64,000 nucleotides of DNA from Phenylobacterium sp. SCN 70-31 (GCF_001724605.1 NZ_MEEX01000003.1:62001-126000), one strand, 5' to 3'. Shown: positions 56,067 through 64,000, counted from the stretch's first letter. The notes: generated by a model from the sequence alone, not told the origin. Numbers and translations are program-made.

Positions 56067-57720
56067 AAACGGCCTCCTTGAACGGCGCCACGCCGGTGCG
56101 GCGGAAGGTGTCGAGGAACCGCTCCCCATCCTCGCGTTCCCGCAGATAGACATCGACCAGGGTGTCCACGGCCCCGGCCACGCGGTCGTAGGGCAGCGCC
56201 GGCCCCAGGATCGACCCCAGCGAGGCGTCCTCGGCGCCCGAGCCGCCCAGGGTGAGCTGGTAGAACTCCTCGCCCTTCTTATCGACGCCCAGGATGCCGA
56301 TGTGGCCCACGTGGTGGTGGCCGCAGGCGTTGATGCAGCCGCTGATCTTGATCTTCAGCTCACCCACCTTTTCGGCGCGATCTGGGTCTCGGAACTTCTC
56401 CGCGATGTGCTGTGCGATCGGGATCGCCCGCGCATTGGCAAGGGCGCAGTAGTCCAGCCCCGGGCAGGCGATGATGTCGCTGACCAGGTTGATGTTGGCC
56501 GTCGCGATCCCGGCCTCGGCCAGCCCGGCCCACACCGACGGGATGTCGTCGAGCCTCACGTGCGGCAGGACGAGGTTCTGTTCGTGGGTGACGCGGATGT
56601 CGTTCTGGCCATAGCGTTCCGCCAGATCGGCCACCGTCTCCATCTGCTCCGAGGTGGCGTCGCCGGGCGTGTCGCCGATGCCCTTCAGGCTGATCTCGAC
56701 GATGCCGTACCCGGGCTTCTTGTGCGGCTTGACGTTGTTGCGGACGAACCGCGCGAACGCAGGGGTCGACGCCTTGGCCGTCTCGAACGCCTCGGAGACC
56801 GCTGGCAGGGTCTCGAACGTCGCCGTCGCGAACGCGCCGCGGATGCGGGCCAGTTCGGTGTCGGGCAGATCGGCCCCGCCTTCCCCCGCATCCCGGTCGA
56901 TCTTGGCCCACTCGGCCTCGACCTGCTTGGCGAATTCGTCCTTGCCCAGGGCCGCCACCAGGATCTTGATCCGAGCCTTGTAGATGTTGTCGCGGCGGCC
57001 GTGGCGATTGTACACGCGCAGGATCGCTTCCAGGTACGAGAGCAGCCGGTTGACCGGCAGGAACTCCTTGATGGTCGGGCCCACATAGGGGGTCCGGCCC
57101 ATCCCGCCGCCGACGATCACCTCGAAGCCCAGCGCGCCGTCGCGGGCGCGCTTCAGCACCAGGCCGATGTCATGCACCCGGGCCGCCGTCCGGTCCTTGG
57201 GCGCCGCGGTGATGGCGATCTTGAACTTGCGCGGCAGGAACGAGAACTCGGGATGGAAGGTCGACCACTGGCGGATCGCCTCGGCCCACACCCGCGGATC
57301 GTCCACCTCCTCGGCCGTGGCGCCTGCGTAGGGGTCGGTCGTGGTGTTGCGGATGCAGTTTCCCGACGTCTGGATGGCGTGCATGTCGACGCTGGCCAGG
57401 TGGTCCAGGATGTCGGGCGTGTCGGCCAGCTTGATCCAGTGGAACTGGAGGTTGGTGCGCGTCGTGAAGTGGCCGTAGCCCTTGTCGTACGTGCGGCCGA
57501 TCCAGGCCAGCTTGCGAAGCTGAGCCGGGTTCAGCGAACCATAGGGGATGGCCACGCGGAGCATATAGGCGTGAAGCTGGAGATAGAGCCCGTTCATCAG
57601 CCGCAACGGCTTGAACTGGTCCTCGGTCAACTCGCCCGAGAGCCGGCGCGCCACCTGGCCGCGGAATTCCGCCGACCGGTCGGCCAGCATCTCCTTGTCG
57701 AGGGTGTCGTACTGGTACAT
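56050..57720 (-). CDS. cysI: Sulfite reductase hemoprotein subunit
   Basis: This siroheme and [4Fe-4S] enzyme reduces sulfite to sulfide with six electrons. The 556-residue protein has two pseudo-repeated ferredoxin-like halves: GYGHFTTRTNLQFHWIKLAD, QTSGNCIRNTTTDPYAG, and the cluster-binding CPGLDYCALA and SGCINACGHHHVGHIG (two Cys pairs). Related nitrite reductases share these motifs, but position with cysH and a siroheme gene favours sulfite. The ATG follows the DUF2849 stop by 8 nt. It probably receives electrons from ferredoxin (fpr in the same operon) instead of CysJ. Confidence 0.94.
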   Translation of the reverse strand: MYQYDTLDKEMLADRSAEFRGQVARRLSGELTEDQFKPLRLMNGLYLQLHAYMLRVAIPYGSLNPAQLRKLAWIGRTYDKGYGHFTTRTNLQFHWIKLADTPDILDHLASVDMHAIQTSGNCIRNTTTDPYAGATAEEVDDPRVWAEAIRQWSTFHPEFSFLPRKFKIAITAAPKDRTAARVHDIGLVLKRARDGALGFEVIVGGGMGRTPYVGPTIKEFLPVNRLLSYLEAILRVYNRHGRRDNIYKARIKILVAALGKDEFAKQVEAEWAKIDRDAGEGGADLPDTELARIRGAFATATFETLPAVSEAFETAKASTPAFARFVRNNVKPHKKPGYGIVEISLKGIGDTPGDATSEQMETVADLAERYGQNDIRVTHEQNLVLPHVRLDDIPSVWAGLAEAGIATANINLVSDIIACPGLDYCALANARAIPIAQHIAEKFRDPDRAEKVGELKIKISGCINACGHHHVGHIGILGVDKKGEEFYQLTLGGSGAEDASLGSILGPALPYDRVAGAVDTLVDVYLREREDGERFLDTFRRTGVAPFKEAVYADAH

Positions 57721-57728
57721 CGCGCCCT

Positions 57729-58091
57729 CTACTTGCGCTTGATCAGGTTGACGCGGCCCGTGGACCGGGCCGCGCCGCTGGCGTGCTGGAGCGCCTCGAT
57801 GGCGGCGCCGCCTTCGGCCTGCTTGCCGTGGTGAAGGTGATTGGTCGGCCCCAGCGCCCGGATGCGCTCGCGATAGCTGACCGGCGCCCAGAAGCCCTCG
57901 GCCTCCACGAGGTCGATCAGATAGGCGTCGACGACCACGAGGGGCTGAGCCTTGCCCTCCCCTTCGGCCTCGATCGCCGCGGGATCGTCGCCGGCCCAGA
58001 GCTGGGCGTCGGCGAACCGCTCGATCCAGCGGCCGTCCTTCCAGAATACGACTTCGCCGTCGGACAGGCGATTGGCGGTCAGGGCTTTCAT
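57729..58091 (-). CDS. DUF2849 protein
   Basis: A 120-residue DUF2849 family protein, usually encoded directly before cysI in alphaproteobacteria. It shows MKALTANRLSDGEVVFWKDG, QPLVVVDAYLIDLV and PVSYRERIRALGPTNHLHHG. No catalytic motif stands out. The ATG overlaps the cobA stop (ATGA), and cysI follows after 8 nt. A helper role in siroheme insertion or sulfite reductase assembly is a guess from context. Confidence 0.88.
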   Translation of the reverse strand: MKALTANRLSDGEVVFWKDGRWIERFADAQLWAGDDPAAIEAEGEGKAQPLVVVDAYLIDLVEAEGFWAPVSYRERIRALGPTNHLHHGKQAEGGAAIEALQHASGAARSTGRVNLIKRK

Positions 58092-58942
58092 GCCAGGGCC
58101 TCCCGGGCGGTCGGAACTTCGAGCGGAGCGGCGTCCCCGGCCTGCGCCAGCGCCATCGCCTCGCCGACGATCAGCAGGGCCGGGCCATCCAGAGCGGCCA
58201 CCGCCTGGGGCAGTTCCGCAAGGGTGGTCGGCACGCGGCGCTCGTCGGCGCGGCTGGCGTTCTCGACGATCAGCGCGGGCGTGGCGCCCGGCCGTCCCGC
58301 CGCGATCAGGCGGGCCGAGATCGCCGGCGCCGTCGAAAGACCCATGTAGATCACGACGGTCTGGTTGGCCTTGGCCAGGCCCTCCCAGTCCAGGTCGGGT
58401 TCGCCGCCCCCATCCGCGTTCTTCTGGGCCGCATGACCGGTGACGAACGTCACGGCCTGGGCCGATCCGCGGTGGGTCAGGGGTGCGCCGGCGTTCGCGC
58501 TCGCCGCCAGGGCCGCGGTGACTCCTGGCACCACCAGGCACGGGACGCCCGCCGCCCGGCAGGCCTCCAGCTCCTCGCCGCCACGCCCGAAGATGAAGGG
58601 ATCCCCTCCCTTCAGCCGCACCACGTTCAAGCCCTCCAGGGCGAACGCCACCAGCATCCGGTTGATCTCGTCCTGGGCGTAGGCGTGACGCGACTTGCGC
58701 TTGGCCACCGAAATCCGCCGTGCCGTGGCGGGCGCGAGGTCCAGGATCTCGGCCGAGACGAGCCCGTCGTGGACCACCACCTCGGCCGCCTGGAGGGCCT
58801 TGAGCGCCTTGATCGTCAGAAGTTCCGGGTCACCCGGGCCTGCGCCCACCAGCCAGACCTGTCCCGAAGCGCGCGTGCGCGCTCGGGCGCCCAGCAGCAC
58901 CAGCCTCTCCCGCCCCCTGCCTTGACCTTGGCGTGTCGCCAT
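58088..58942 (-). CDS. cobA: Uroporphyrinogen-III C-methyltransferase
   Basis: This S-adenosylmethionine-dependent enzyme makes precorrin-2, the branch point to siroheme and cobalamin. The 284-residue protein has VWLVGAGPGDPELLTIKALK near residue 28, VVHDGLVSAEILDL, NVVRLKGGDPFIFGRGGEE, PGVTAALAASANAGAPLTHR and YMGLSTAP. The first 27 residues are a basic extension not typical of the family, so a start further in is possible. Operon position ahead of cysI points to siroheme supply. No CysG-type oxidase/chelatase domain is fused. It could also feed cobalamin synthesis. Confidence 0.94.
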   Translation of the reverse strand: MATRQGQGRGRERLVLLGARARTRASGQVWLVGAGPGDPELLTIKALKALQAAEVVVHDGLVSAEILDLAPATARRISVAKRKSRHAYAQDEINRMLVAFALEGLNVVRLKGGDPFIFGRGGEELEACRAAGVPCLVVPGVTAALAASANAGAPLTHRGSAQAVTFVTGHAAQKNADGGGEPDLDWEGLAKANQTVVIYMGLSTAPAISARLIAAGRPGATPALIVENASRADERRVPTTLAELPQAVAALDGPALLIVGEAMALAQAGDAAPLEVPTAREALA

Positions 58943-59132
58943 CTTTAGTTTCTCTATCGATACGCGGCCCCGGAAACCGGGACCCTGAAATCACGACGGG
59001 GCGGACCTGCGCCCGCCCCGCAACTACCCGCCGGTGAAAAGGGCCGATACACCAGCGGACGCTTGCAATAAGTGGCCGAAGCGCCCAATTCGCAACCCAA
59101 GGACTTCTGCCCGGGACTTCAGGAATTCTAGG

Positions 59133-60089
59133 ATGGAGCGCAACGTCCAGCGTCGCCGGCTTCCGCCGCTGAACGCGCTCCGCGCCTTCGAGGCCGCGGC
59201 GCGGCACCTCAACTTCAGCCGCGCGGCCGACGAGCTCTCGGTGACGCCGGGCGCCGTGAGCCAGCAGATCCAGAACCTGGAGGACTACGTCGGCGCCGCG
59301 CTGTTCAAGCGGACGCCCAAGGGACTCCTGCTCACCGACGCGGCCCAGACCGCCCTGCCCGCCCTGCGCGAGGCGTTCGACCGCCTGGCCGAGGCCGCCA
59401 GCCTGCTGACCGCGGCGGTCGACGGGCGACGGCTCACCATCACCGCCCCGCCCTCGTTCGCCGCCAAGTGGCTCGCGCCGCGCCTCGGCGCCTTCGAGCG
59501 GGCGCATCCACAGGTGGACGTCTGGCTGAACGCCGGCATGGAGCTGGTCGACCTCAGCGCCGGCGAGGTCGATCTGGCCCTCCGCTACGGCGCCGGCCGC
59601 TATCCGGGCCTGGAAGTACGACGACTGGTCAGCGAAGCGGTCATCCCCGTCGTCAGCCCCGCCCTCCTCGCCGACCAGCCCATCGAGACGCCCGAGGATC
59701 TGGCGAATCACACCCTGCTTCACGATGGCTCCCCCGAAATCGACGACAGTTGCCCGGACTGGCCCATGTGGCTGGCCGCCCGAGGCCTGCGCGGCATCGA
59801 CGGCCACCGCGGCCCGCGCTTCAACCAGTCGGCGCTGGTGATCGAGGCCGCCGCCAACGGCCGGGGCGTCGCCCTGGCCAAGCGCACCCTGGCCCAGGCC
59901 GACCTCGAGGCCGGCCGCCTGGTGGCGCCTCTGCCGATCGCCACGGCCGTGGACTTCGCCTACTATCTGGTCCACCCCAAGGCCAAGGGCCGGCTGCCCC
60001 AGGTCAAGGCGTTCATCGGCTGGATCGAGGCCGAGGCCCGCGCCCATGAAGAGGCCATGCAGGCCATCGACAACGGCGCCGGGATCTAG
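59133..60089 (+). CDS. LysR-family transcriptional regulator (GcvA-like)
   Basis: A 318-residue LysR regulator. The N-terminal helix-turn-helix (LPPLNALRAFEAAARHLNFS, RAADELSVTPGAVSQQIQNL) is followed by an effector-binding domain from about residue 95 (LTITAPPSFAAKWLAPRLGA, GEVDLALRYGAGRYPGL, AAANGRGVALAKRTLA). The opening LPPLNALRAFEAAARHLNFS is typical of GcvA-type members. The ATG at 59133 fits the family N-terminus. It is divergent from the cobA-cysI operon with 190 bp between, so it may control sulfur assimilation, but the more usual CysB/Cbl type is different and the target is uncertain. Confidence 0.9.
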   Translation: MERNVQRRRLPPLNALRAFEAAARHLNFSRAADELSVTPGAVSQQIQNLEDYVGAALFKRTPKGLLLTDAAQTALPALREAFDRLAEAASLLTAAVDGRRLTITAPPSFAAKWLAPRLGAFERAHPQVDVWLNAGMELVDLSAGEVDLALRYGAGRYPGLEVRRLVSEAVIPVVSPALLADQPIETPEDLANHTLLHDGSPEIDDSCPDWPMWLAARGLRGIDGHRGPRFNQSALVIEAAANGRGVALAKRTLAQADLEAGRLVAPLPIATAVDFAYYLVHPKAKGRLPQVKAFIGWIEAEARAHEEAMQAIDNGAGI

Positions 60090-60104
60090 GTCAGGCGTTC
60101 TCGA

Positions 60105-60818
60105 ATGCGGCCTATTCCGACAGGACGCATGTTGGGGGGAAGCGTGTCGGCGGGAAGCGTATTGGCAGGAGGAGTCTTGGCGGCGTTCATCGCCACGGCG
60201 GCGCCCGCGTTCGGCGCGGAGGCCGACGCCCACTATGTCCAGCGATTGCGCCTCCTGGCGCAGTTGCAGTCGCTGAACGCCGAACTCCTGAGCCGCGACA
60301 GCGCCACGGCCGTGCTCCAGGAGGTGTGCGACCGGCGCATGGTCGAGGCGCCCCGCATCCGCGCCCGTCGCGTCTCCGTCCACGATGACCCAGCCGCCGC
60401 CACGGCCGCCCGCCGCCAGCTTCGCGCCACCACGGACACGCCCATCCGCCTGCGCCGGGTCGAGCTGATCTGCGGCGACACCGTGCTCTCACGCGCCGAC
60501 AACTGGTATCTGCCCGGCCGCCTTACACCCCAGATGAACACCGCCCTCGAAACCACCGAGACGCCGTTCGGCGTGGTCGTGGCTCCGCTGGCGTTCCAGC
60601 GCCGCACGCTGTCGGCCCGGCTGCTGTACCAGCCGCTGCCGCCGGGTTGGGAGGCCCGCGGAGATCTGGCCTTCGACGCGCCCGCCGTCCCGCCGCGCGA
60701 CGTCCTTCAGCACCGGGCGGTGCTGCAGACGCCCGACGGCCAGCCCTTCAGCCTGCTGGTGGAAACCTACGCCGCGGACGTGCTGACGGCTCAGCCCCCG
60801 CCGATCCGGGACAGGTAG
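60105..60818 (+). CDS. Exported protein with UbiC-like (chorismate lyase fold) features
   Basis: A 237-residue protein with a predicted signal peptide (AGSVLAGGVLAAFIATAAPA, then FGA). The mature part has RLRLLAQLQSLNAELLSRDS, RRVELICGDTVLSRADNWYL, PGRLTPQMNTALETTETPFG and VLQTPDGQPFSLLVETY. The order resembles the chorismate-lyase/UTRA fold, in which a strand with LxCG is followed by A-x-x-x-x-P and L...G. The expected catalytic Arg/Glu pattern is not clear. A periplasmic protein with this fold would not make 4-hydroxybenzoate from cytosolic chorismate, so the function is open. An ATG at 60129 is an alternative start. Its 3' end overlaps the convergent HPt gene by 28 nt. Confidence 0.6.
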   Translation: MRPIPTGRMLGGSVSAGSVLAGGVLAAFIATAAPAFGAEADAHYVQRLRLLAQLQSLNAELLSRDSATAVLQEVCDRRMVEAPRIRARRVSVHDDPAAATAARRQLRATTDTPIRLRRVELICGDTVLSRADNWYLPGRLTPQMNTALETTETPFGVVVAPLAFQRRTLSARLLYQPLPPGWEARGDLAFDAPAVPPRDVLQHRAVLQTPDGQPFSLLVETYAADVLTAQPPPIRDR

Positions 60819-61141
60819 CCTTCGATGTCCGCGCGGGCGGCGACCAGGGCCGCGCGCAGTTCCCCCGCCATCGCCGGGTCCCCCCGCTCGGCACGGTCGG
60901 CCACGTCGGCCAGCGCGCCGGCGCCGATGCCGCGCGAAGCCCCCTTGATGGTGTGGGCCAGGTCGCGCCAGCGGCCGGGCGGAAGCGTCGAGGCCGGCGC
61001 GTCGAGCTCCGCCAGCCAGCCCGCGGCCTGGCCCTGAAACAGGTTCAGCACCTCGGTGACCACCACCATGTCGCCGGCGGCGAACCCCTCCAGATAGTCG
61101 AAATCGACGCCGCCCGGCGTCCCGCCCGAAGCCCCCGCCAT
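60791..61141 (-). CDS. HPt-domain phosphotransfer protein
   Basis: A 116-residue single HPt domain with the phosphoacceptor His in DLAHTIKGASRGIGAGALAD (consensus HxxKGxxxxxG). Helices before and after (DYLEGFAAGDMVVVTEVLNL, FQGQAAGWLAEL; AGELRAALVAARADIEGYLS) form the four-helix bundle. It lacks kinase or receiver domains, so it should shuttle phosphate between a hybrid kinase and a response regulator encoded elsewhere. Caulobacterales use such proteins (ChpT- or ShpA-like) in cell-cycle phosphorelays, but this is not recognisably one of them. The ATG at 61141 is chosen because upstream residues are Arg-rich and atypical. Confidence 0.82.
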   Translation of the reverse strand: MAGASGGTPGGVDFDYLEGFAAGDMVVVTEVLNLFQGQAAGWLAELDAPASTLPPGRWRDLAHTIKGASRGIGAGALADVADRAERGDPAMAGELRAALVAARADIEGYLSRIGGG

Positions 61142-61272
61142 GCCGGCCTCCCTCGCCCGTGGACATCGCCGCTTGTGCGACGCTTCGGGGCGACGGGGCA
61201 ACGCCGTTCGCGGCGCTTGACCTCGGGCGGCGCACGCCGTCAGAGGTAGACAGGCCGCGCGCAGGAACGCCG

Positions 61273-61698
61273 ATGATCGCCGAACTCCTGATCGCCTCGG
61301 TGATGGTGCTGGTGACGGTCAGCCTTCATGCCGGGGGACTGACCCTGCTGAGCGGAATAGTCCGGCGGCGCCTGCGCAACCGCGCCGGCCGCCTCTACCT
61401 CCACACCCCTCGCGCCGTGGTGTCGCTGGTGCTCGGCCTGTTCCTCCTCCACGGCCTGGAGATCTGGCTCTACGCCCTGCTCTACTGGCAGCTCGGCGCG
61501 ATCCCGGACCTGCGCGGTTCGGTCTATTTCTCCACCACCAGCTACGGAGCCATCGGCTACAGCGACCATGCGATCAGCCCGGAATGGCGACTGGTCGGGG
61601 CGATCGAGGGCATCAACGGCGTCCTGCTGATCGGGTGGACCACGGCCTTCATCGTCACGGTGATGAGCCGCCTCCAGCGCCGCCGGCCGCATCTCTAG
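61273..61698 (+). CDS. Two-helix potassium-channel-like membrane protein
   Basis: A 141-residue inner-membrane protein. Three hydrophobic segments are visible (LLIASVMVLVTVSLHAGGLT; VVSLVLGLFLLHGLEIWLYA; LVGAIEGINGVLLIGWTTAF). Between the last two lies a pore-loop-like SVYFSTTSYGAIGYSDH, resembling the ion-channel (Ion_trans_2) pore region, where canonical channels have TVGYGD. Here Tyr-Ser-Asp replaces Tyr-Gly-Asp, and a Ser-Tyr-Gly-Ala insert precedes it, so ion selectivity is doubtful. The ATG at 61273 is preferred over upstream starts that lie in Arg-rich sequence. It is convergent with the carboxylase gene. Confidence 0.75.
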   Translation: MIAELLIASVMVLVTVSLHAGGLTLLSGIVRRRLRNRAGRLYLHTPRAVVSLVLGLFLLHGLEIWLYALLYWQLGAIPDLRGSVYFSTTSYGAIGYSDHAISPEWRLVGAIEGINGVLLIGWTTAFIVTVMSRLQRRRPHL

Positions 61699-61767
61699 GT
61701 CCGCCCGTGATTCTCCCTGCGCCGGCCGGCCGTTTCGGCCTGACCGGAACAAGCCCGCCAACCGGCG

Positions 61768-63654
61768 TCACGCCGGCTCGGACAGTTTCGCCAGCAACGT
61801 CCCCTCGCTGACCTGGGCGCCCGCTTCCGCGCCGACCTCGTCGACGACGCCGTCGAACGGCGCGGCCAGCGCATGCTCCATCTTCATGGCTTCGAGCACC
61901 AGCAGGGTCTGGCCCTTGGTCACCCTGTCGCCGGCCCTGACGGCCACCTGGGTCACCTTGCCGGGCATGGGCGCCCGGATCTGGCCGTCGCCGCCCGCAC
62001 CGGCCGCATCCGCCGCCGGCGGGTGGTCGTGGAAGACGAAGGCCTCGCCGGCCTCGAACACCACCACCTCCTCGTCGCCCAGCACATGGACCGAGCGCGA
62101 CGGCTGGTCGCCGGGCGTCGCCATCACGGCCCGGCCGTCGAGGAACAGGCGCACCGTCGGATCGGCCGGGGCGTTGAGCCGGAACCCGGCCAGCGCGACC
62201 CAGGGCGTGGCCGGCTGGCCCTCGACTTCGCGCTCGACCATCTCGCGGAAGGCCCAGCCGGCGGTGGCCAGCGCCTCGGGCGAGGGCTCGGCCGATGCGG
62301 CCAGGGTCTCGGCCTCGCGCCCGATCAACCCCGTGTCCATCGCCCCGGCGATGAAGTCCGGGTGCTCCAGGCAACGGACCAGGAATCCGGCGTTGGTCTT
62401 CACCGGGAAGACCTCGACCTCGCAGACGGCGTCGGCCAGTTCGGCGATCGCCTGCTCGCGGGTCGGCGCATGCGCGATCAGCTTGGCGATCATTGGATCG
62501 TAGAAGGGCGTGATGGCGTCTCCCTCCTCGACGCCCGCGTCCACGCGCACGCCGCCCGGAAGGGCGAAGCTCTCCAGGCGTCCGGTCGAGGGCAGGAAGC
62601 CCGTGGCCGGGTTCTCGGCGTAGAGCCTGGCCTCGACGGCATGGCCGGTCAGCCGGATGTCGGACTGCGCCAGCGGCAGCGGCTCTCCGGCCGCCACCCG
62701 GAACTGCCACTCGACCAGGTCCAGCCCGGTGACCATCTCGGTGACGGGGTGCTCCACCTGGAGACGGGTGTTCATCTCCATGAACCAGATGCGGTCGCCC
62801 CGCAGGCCTTCGGAGGCGTCGGCGATGAACTCCACCGTTCCGGCGCCCACGTAGTCCACCGCCCTCGCAGCCTTCACCGCCGCCTCGGTCACGGCGGCGC
62901 GGGCGGCGTCGCTCATACCCGGCGCCGGGGCCTCCTCGATCACCTTCTGGTGGCGGCGTTGGAGCGAACAGTCGCGCTCGTAGAGGTGGACCACGTTTCC
63001 GTGACGGTCGCCGAACACCTGCACCTCGATGTGCCGGGGACGCGTGACATAGGTCTCCAGCAGCACCCGGTCGTCGCCGAAGCTGGCGGCGGCCTCGCGC
63101 TGGCACGAGGCCAGGGCGGCCTCGAACTCACCCGCGCCCTCGACCCGCCGCATGCCTTTGCCGCCCCCGCCGGCCACCGCCTTGATGAGCACGGGATAGC
63201 CGATCCGGTCGGCCTCGGCCCTGAGCCGCGGCGCCGACTGGTCCTCGCCCAGGTAGCCGGGGGTGACCGGCACGCCGGCCTTCTGCATCAGGTCCTTGGC
63301 GGCGTCCTTCAGGCCCATGGCCCGGATGGCGGTGGGCGGCGGGCCGATCCAGACAAGGCCCGCGGCCGCCACCGCCTCGGCGAAGTCGGCGTTCTCCGAC
63401 AGGAAGCCGTAGCCCGGATGGATCGCCTCGGCCCCGGTCGCACGCGCCGCCTCGATGATCCGCTCGCCGACGAGATAGCTCTCGCGCGCGGCGGCGGGGC
63501 CGATCGGCACGGCGCGGTCGGCGTCGCGGATGTGGGCGGCGTTCGCATCGGCCTCGGAGAAGACCGCTACGGTTTCGATGCCCATGCGCCGCGCAGTGGC
63601 GAACACACGGCGGGCGATCTCGCCCCGGTTGGCGACAAGGACGGATCTAAACAT
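61768..63654 (-). CDS. mccA: Acyl-CoA carboxylase biotin-carboxylase/biotin-carrier subunit (methylcrotonyl-CoA type)
   Basis: A 628-residue biotin-dependent carboxylase alpha subunit. The N-terminal biotin carboxylase domain starts MFRSVLVANRGEIARRVFAT and has the ATP-grasp loop AVAGGGGKGMR, RDCSLQRRHQKVIEEAPAPG and FMEMNTRLQVEHPVTEMVTG. A linker domain follows, and the C-terminal biotin carrier carries the biotinylated Lys in VLEAMKMEHALAAP. The ATG at 63654 gives the family N-terminus. With the carboxyltransferase gene just upstream it is most likely methylcrotonyl-CoA carboxylase of leucine degradation. Propionyl-, acetyl- or geranyl-CoA enzymes look similar. Confidence 0.93.
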   Translation of the reverse strand: MFRSVLVANRGEIARRVFATARRMGIETVAVFSEADANAAHIRDADRAVPIGPAAARESYLVGERIIEAARATGAEAIHPGYGFLSENADFAEAVAAAGLVWIGPPPTAIRAMGLKDAAKDLMQKAGVPVTPGYLGEDQSAPRLRAEADRIGYPVLIKAVAGGGGKGMRRVEGAGEFEAALASCQREAAASFGDDRVLLETYVTRPRHIEVQVFGDRHGNVVHLYERDCSLQRRHQKVIEEAPAPGMSDAARAAVTEAAVKAARAVDYVGAGTVEFIADASEGLRGDRIWFMEMNTRLQVEHPVTEMVTGLDLVEWQFRVAAGEPLPLAQSDIRLTGHAVEARLYAENPATGFLPSTGRLESFALPGGVRVDAGVEEGDAITPFYDPMIAKLIAHAPTREQAIAELADAVCEVEVFPVKTNAGFLVRCLEHPDFIAGAMDTGLIGREAETLAASAEPSPEALATAGWAFREMVEREVEGQPATPWVALAGFRLNAPADPTVRLFLDGRAVMATPGDQPSRSVHVLGDEEVVVFEAGEAFVFHDHPPAADAAGAGGDGQIRAPMPGKVTQVAVRAGDRVTKGQTLLVLEAMKMEHALAAPFDGVVDEVGAEAGAQVSEGTLLAKLSEPA

Positions 63655-63687
63655 CGGACGCCCCACGCGCCGCAGGCGCTGTAGTTT

Positions 63688-63769
63688 GAACCGCGAACGA
63701 ACGCGAACACACGCGAACGGGCTGAGCTGCTCGGACACGTTCGCGTCCTTTCGCGTTCGTTCGCGGTTC
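63688..63769. repeat. Large nested inverted repeat between mccB and mccA
   Basis: Two perfect 20-nt arms, GAACCGCGAACGAACGCGAA (63688-63707) and its exact complement (63750-63769), enclose 42 nt. Within the loop ACGCGAACG (63711-63719) and CGTTCGCGT (63738-63746) form a second perfect 9-bp stem. CGCGAACG-like units recur within the arms. It begins 33 bp upstream of the mccA start. It could be a dispersed palindromic element, an attenuating hairpin or an mRNA processing site. Confidence 0.8.
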
Positions 63770-63813
63770 GTTGAATCGGCGCTGGCGCACCGCCAAGCTG
63801 GCCATGTCGCACC

Positions 63814-64000
63814 TCACATCCGGAACACGCCGAAGCGCGTCTCGGGAATGGGGGCGTTGAGCGCCGCCGAGATGGAGAGGCCCAGGACGTCCCGGGTCTG
63901 CACGGGGTCGATGACGCCGTCGTCCCAGAGCCGGGCGGTGGCGAAATACGGGTTGCCCTCGTCCTCGTAGGTCTGGCGGATCGGAGCCTTGAAGGCCTCC
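63814..64000 (-). CDS. mccB: Acyl-CoA carboxylase carboxyltransferase subunit, 3' end (partial)
   Basis: The last 61 codons of a carboxyltransferase beta subunit; the gene continues past the window edge. The translation reads [20 protein letters not shown], then [20 protein letters not shown] and [21 protein letters not shown]. The block [23 protein letters not shown] is the conserved end of MccB/PccB-type enzymes, and the final FGVFRM is typical of methylcrotonyl-CoA carboxylase. It lies 159 bp upstream of mccA on the same strand, separated by the inverted repeat. Confidence 0.93.
   Translation of the reverse strand, partial: EAFKAPIRQTYEDEGNPYFATARLWDDGVIDPVQTRDVLGLSISAALNAPIPETRFGVFRM

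Noticed and set aside
61873..63684. A 603-codon plus-strand frame opposite mccA
   Set aside because: It is antisense to the conserved biotin carboxylase and biotin carrier motifs, is His/Gly/Arg-rich and has no ribosome site.

Overview
The window is GC-rich chromosomal DNA from an alphaproteobacterium. The aerobic-type B12 genes (cobN, cobO, cobP), the 4,5-cleavage (lig-type) protocatechuate pathway, several TonB-dependent receptors, a PEPxxWA-CTERM protein and frequent GTG/TTG starts with 1-13 nt gene overlaps together suggest Caulobacterales (Phenylobacterium/Caulobacter-like). That assignment is inference. I see no rRNA, tRNA, CRISPR array, insertion sequence or prophage.

1-4,165: a Baeyer-Villiger-type flavin monooxygenase stands tail to tail with a BtuB-like outer-membrane receptor, which is preceded by a cobalamin riboswitch. 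4,217-13,016 (minus): a tightly coupled cobalamin operon behind a second riboswitch: cobD-btuF-btuC-btuD-cbiB-cobQ-cobT-cobS and a CX5R phosphatase-like gene. 13,038-19,701 (plus): cobP, then a third riboswitch and cobW-cobN-cobO-DUF1636. All three riboswitches sit behind a recognisable TTGACY-N17-TARNYC promoter. Together the locus imports corrinoids (BtuB, BtuFCD), loads cobalt (CobW, CobN), adenosylates (CobO), amidates (CobQ) and attaches the lower ligand (CbiB, CobP, CobT, CobS). The early corrin-ring enzymes and the cobaltochelatase CobS/CobT AAA+ subunits are not here.

19,774-20,161: remnants of two convergent genes, both missing their 3' ends, meet at a deletion-like junction. 20,386-25,477: a signalling block made of an ECF sigma factor, an OmpR-type regulator, a LysM/FecR-domain exported protein and a CHASE2 sensor kinase. 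The sigma and regulator genes share an upstream motif. 25,451-26,766: a PEPxxWA-CTERM protein and a small unknown gene. An AT-rich spacer follows, then glutamate dehydrogenase.

28,777-31,367: a phosphatase/ADP-ribosylglycohydrolase fusion is divergent from an NrtR-type Nudix regulator, with two palindromic operator-like sites between them. 31,393-43,752: a 4-hydroxybenzoate/protocatechuate catabolic island: an AraC regulator divergent from pobA-ligC-ligK-ligU-DUF1932-ligJ-ligI-ligA-ligB, then a GST and a large TonB-dependent receptor ending at a strong hairpin.

43,825-54,048: mixed housekeeping genes: a Pro/Ala-rich membrane protein, a YdcF-like protein, a GIY-YIG-like small protein, an Mla-type lipid transporter (permease, ATPase, MCE protein, lipoprotein), folD, a Nudix hydrolase, an S1/P1 nuclease, a GST, a 3D-domain protein and a P-loop NTPase. 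53,982-58,942 (minus): assimilatory sulfate reduction (cobA-DUF2849-cysI-DUF934-cysH-fpr), divergent from a LysR regulator. 60,105-64,000: a UbiC-like exported protein, an HPt protein, a K+-channel-like protein, and an acyl-CoA carboxylase biotin subunit (mccA-like) with the 3' end of its carboxyltransferase partner, separated by a large inverted repeat.
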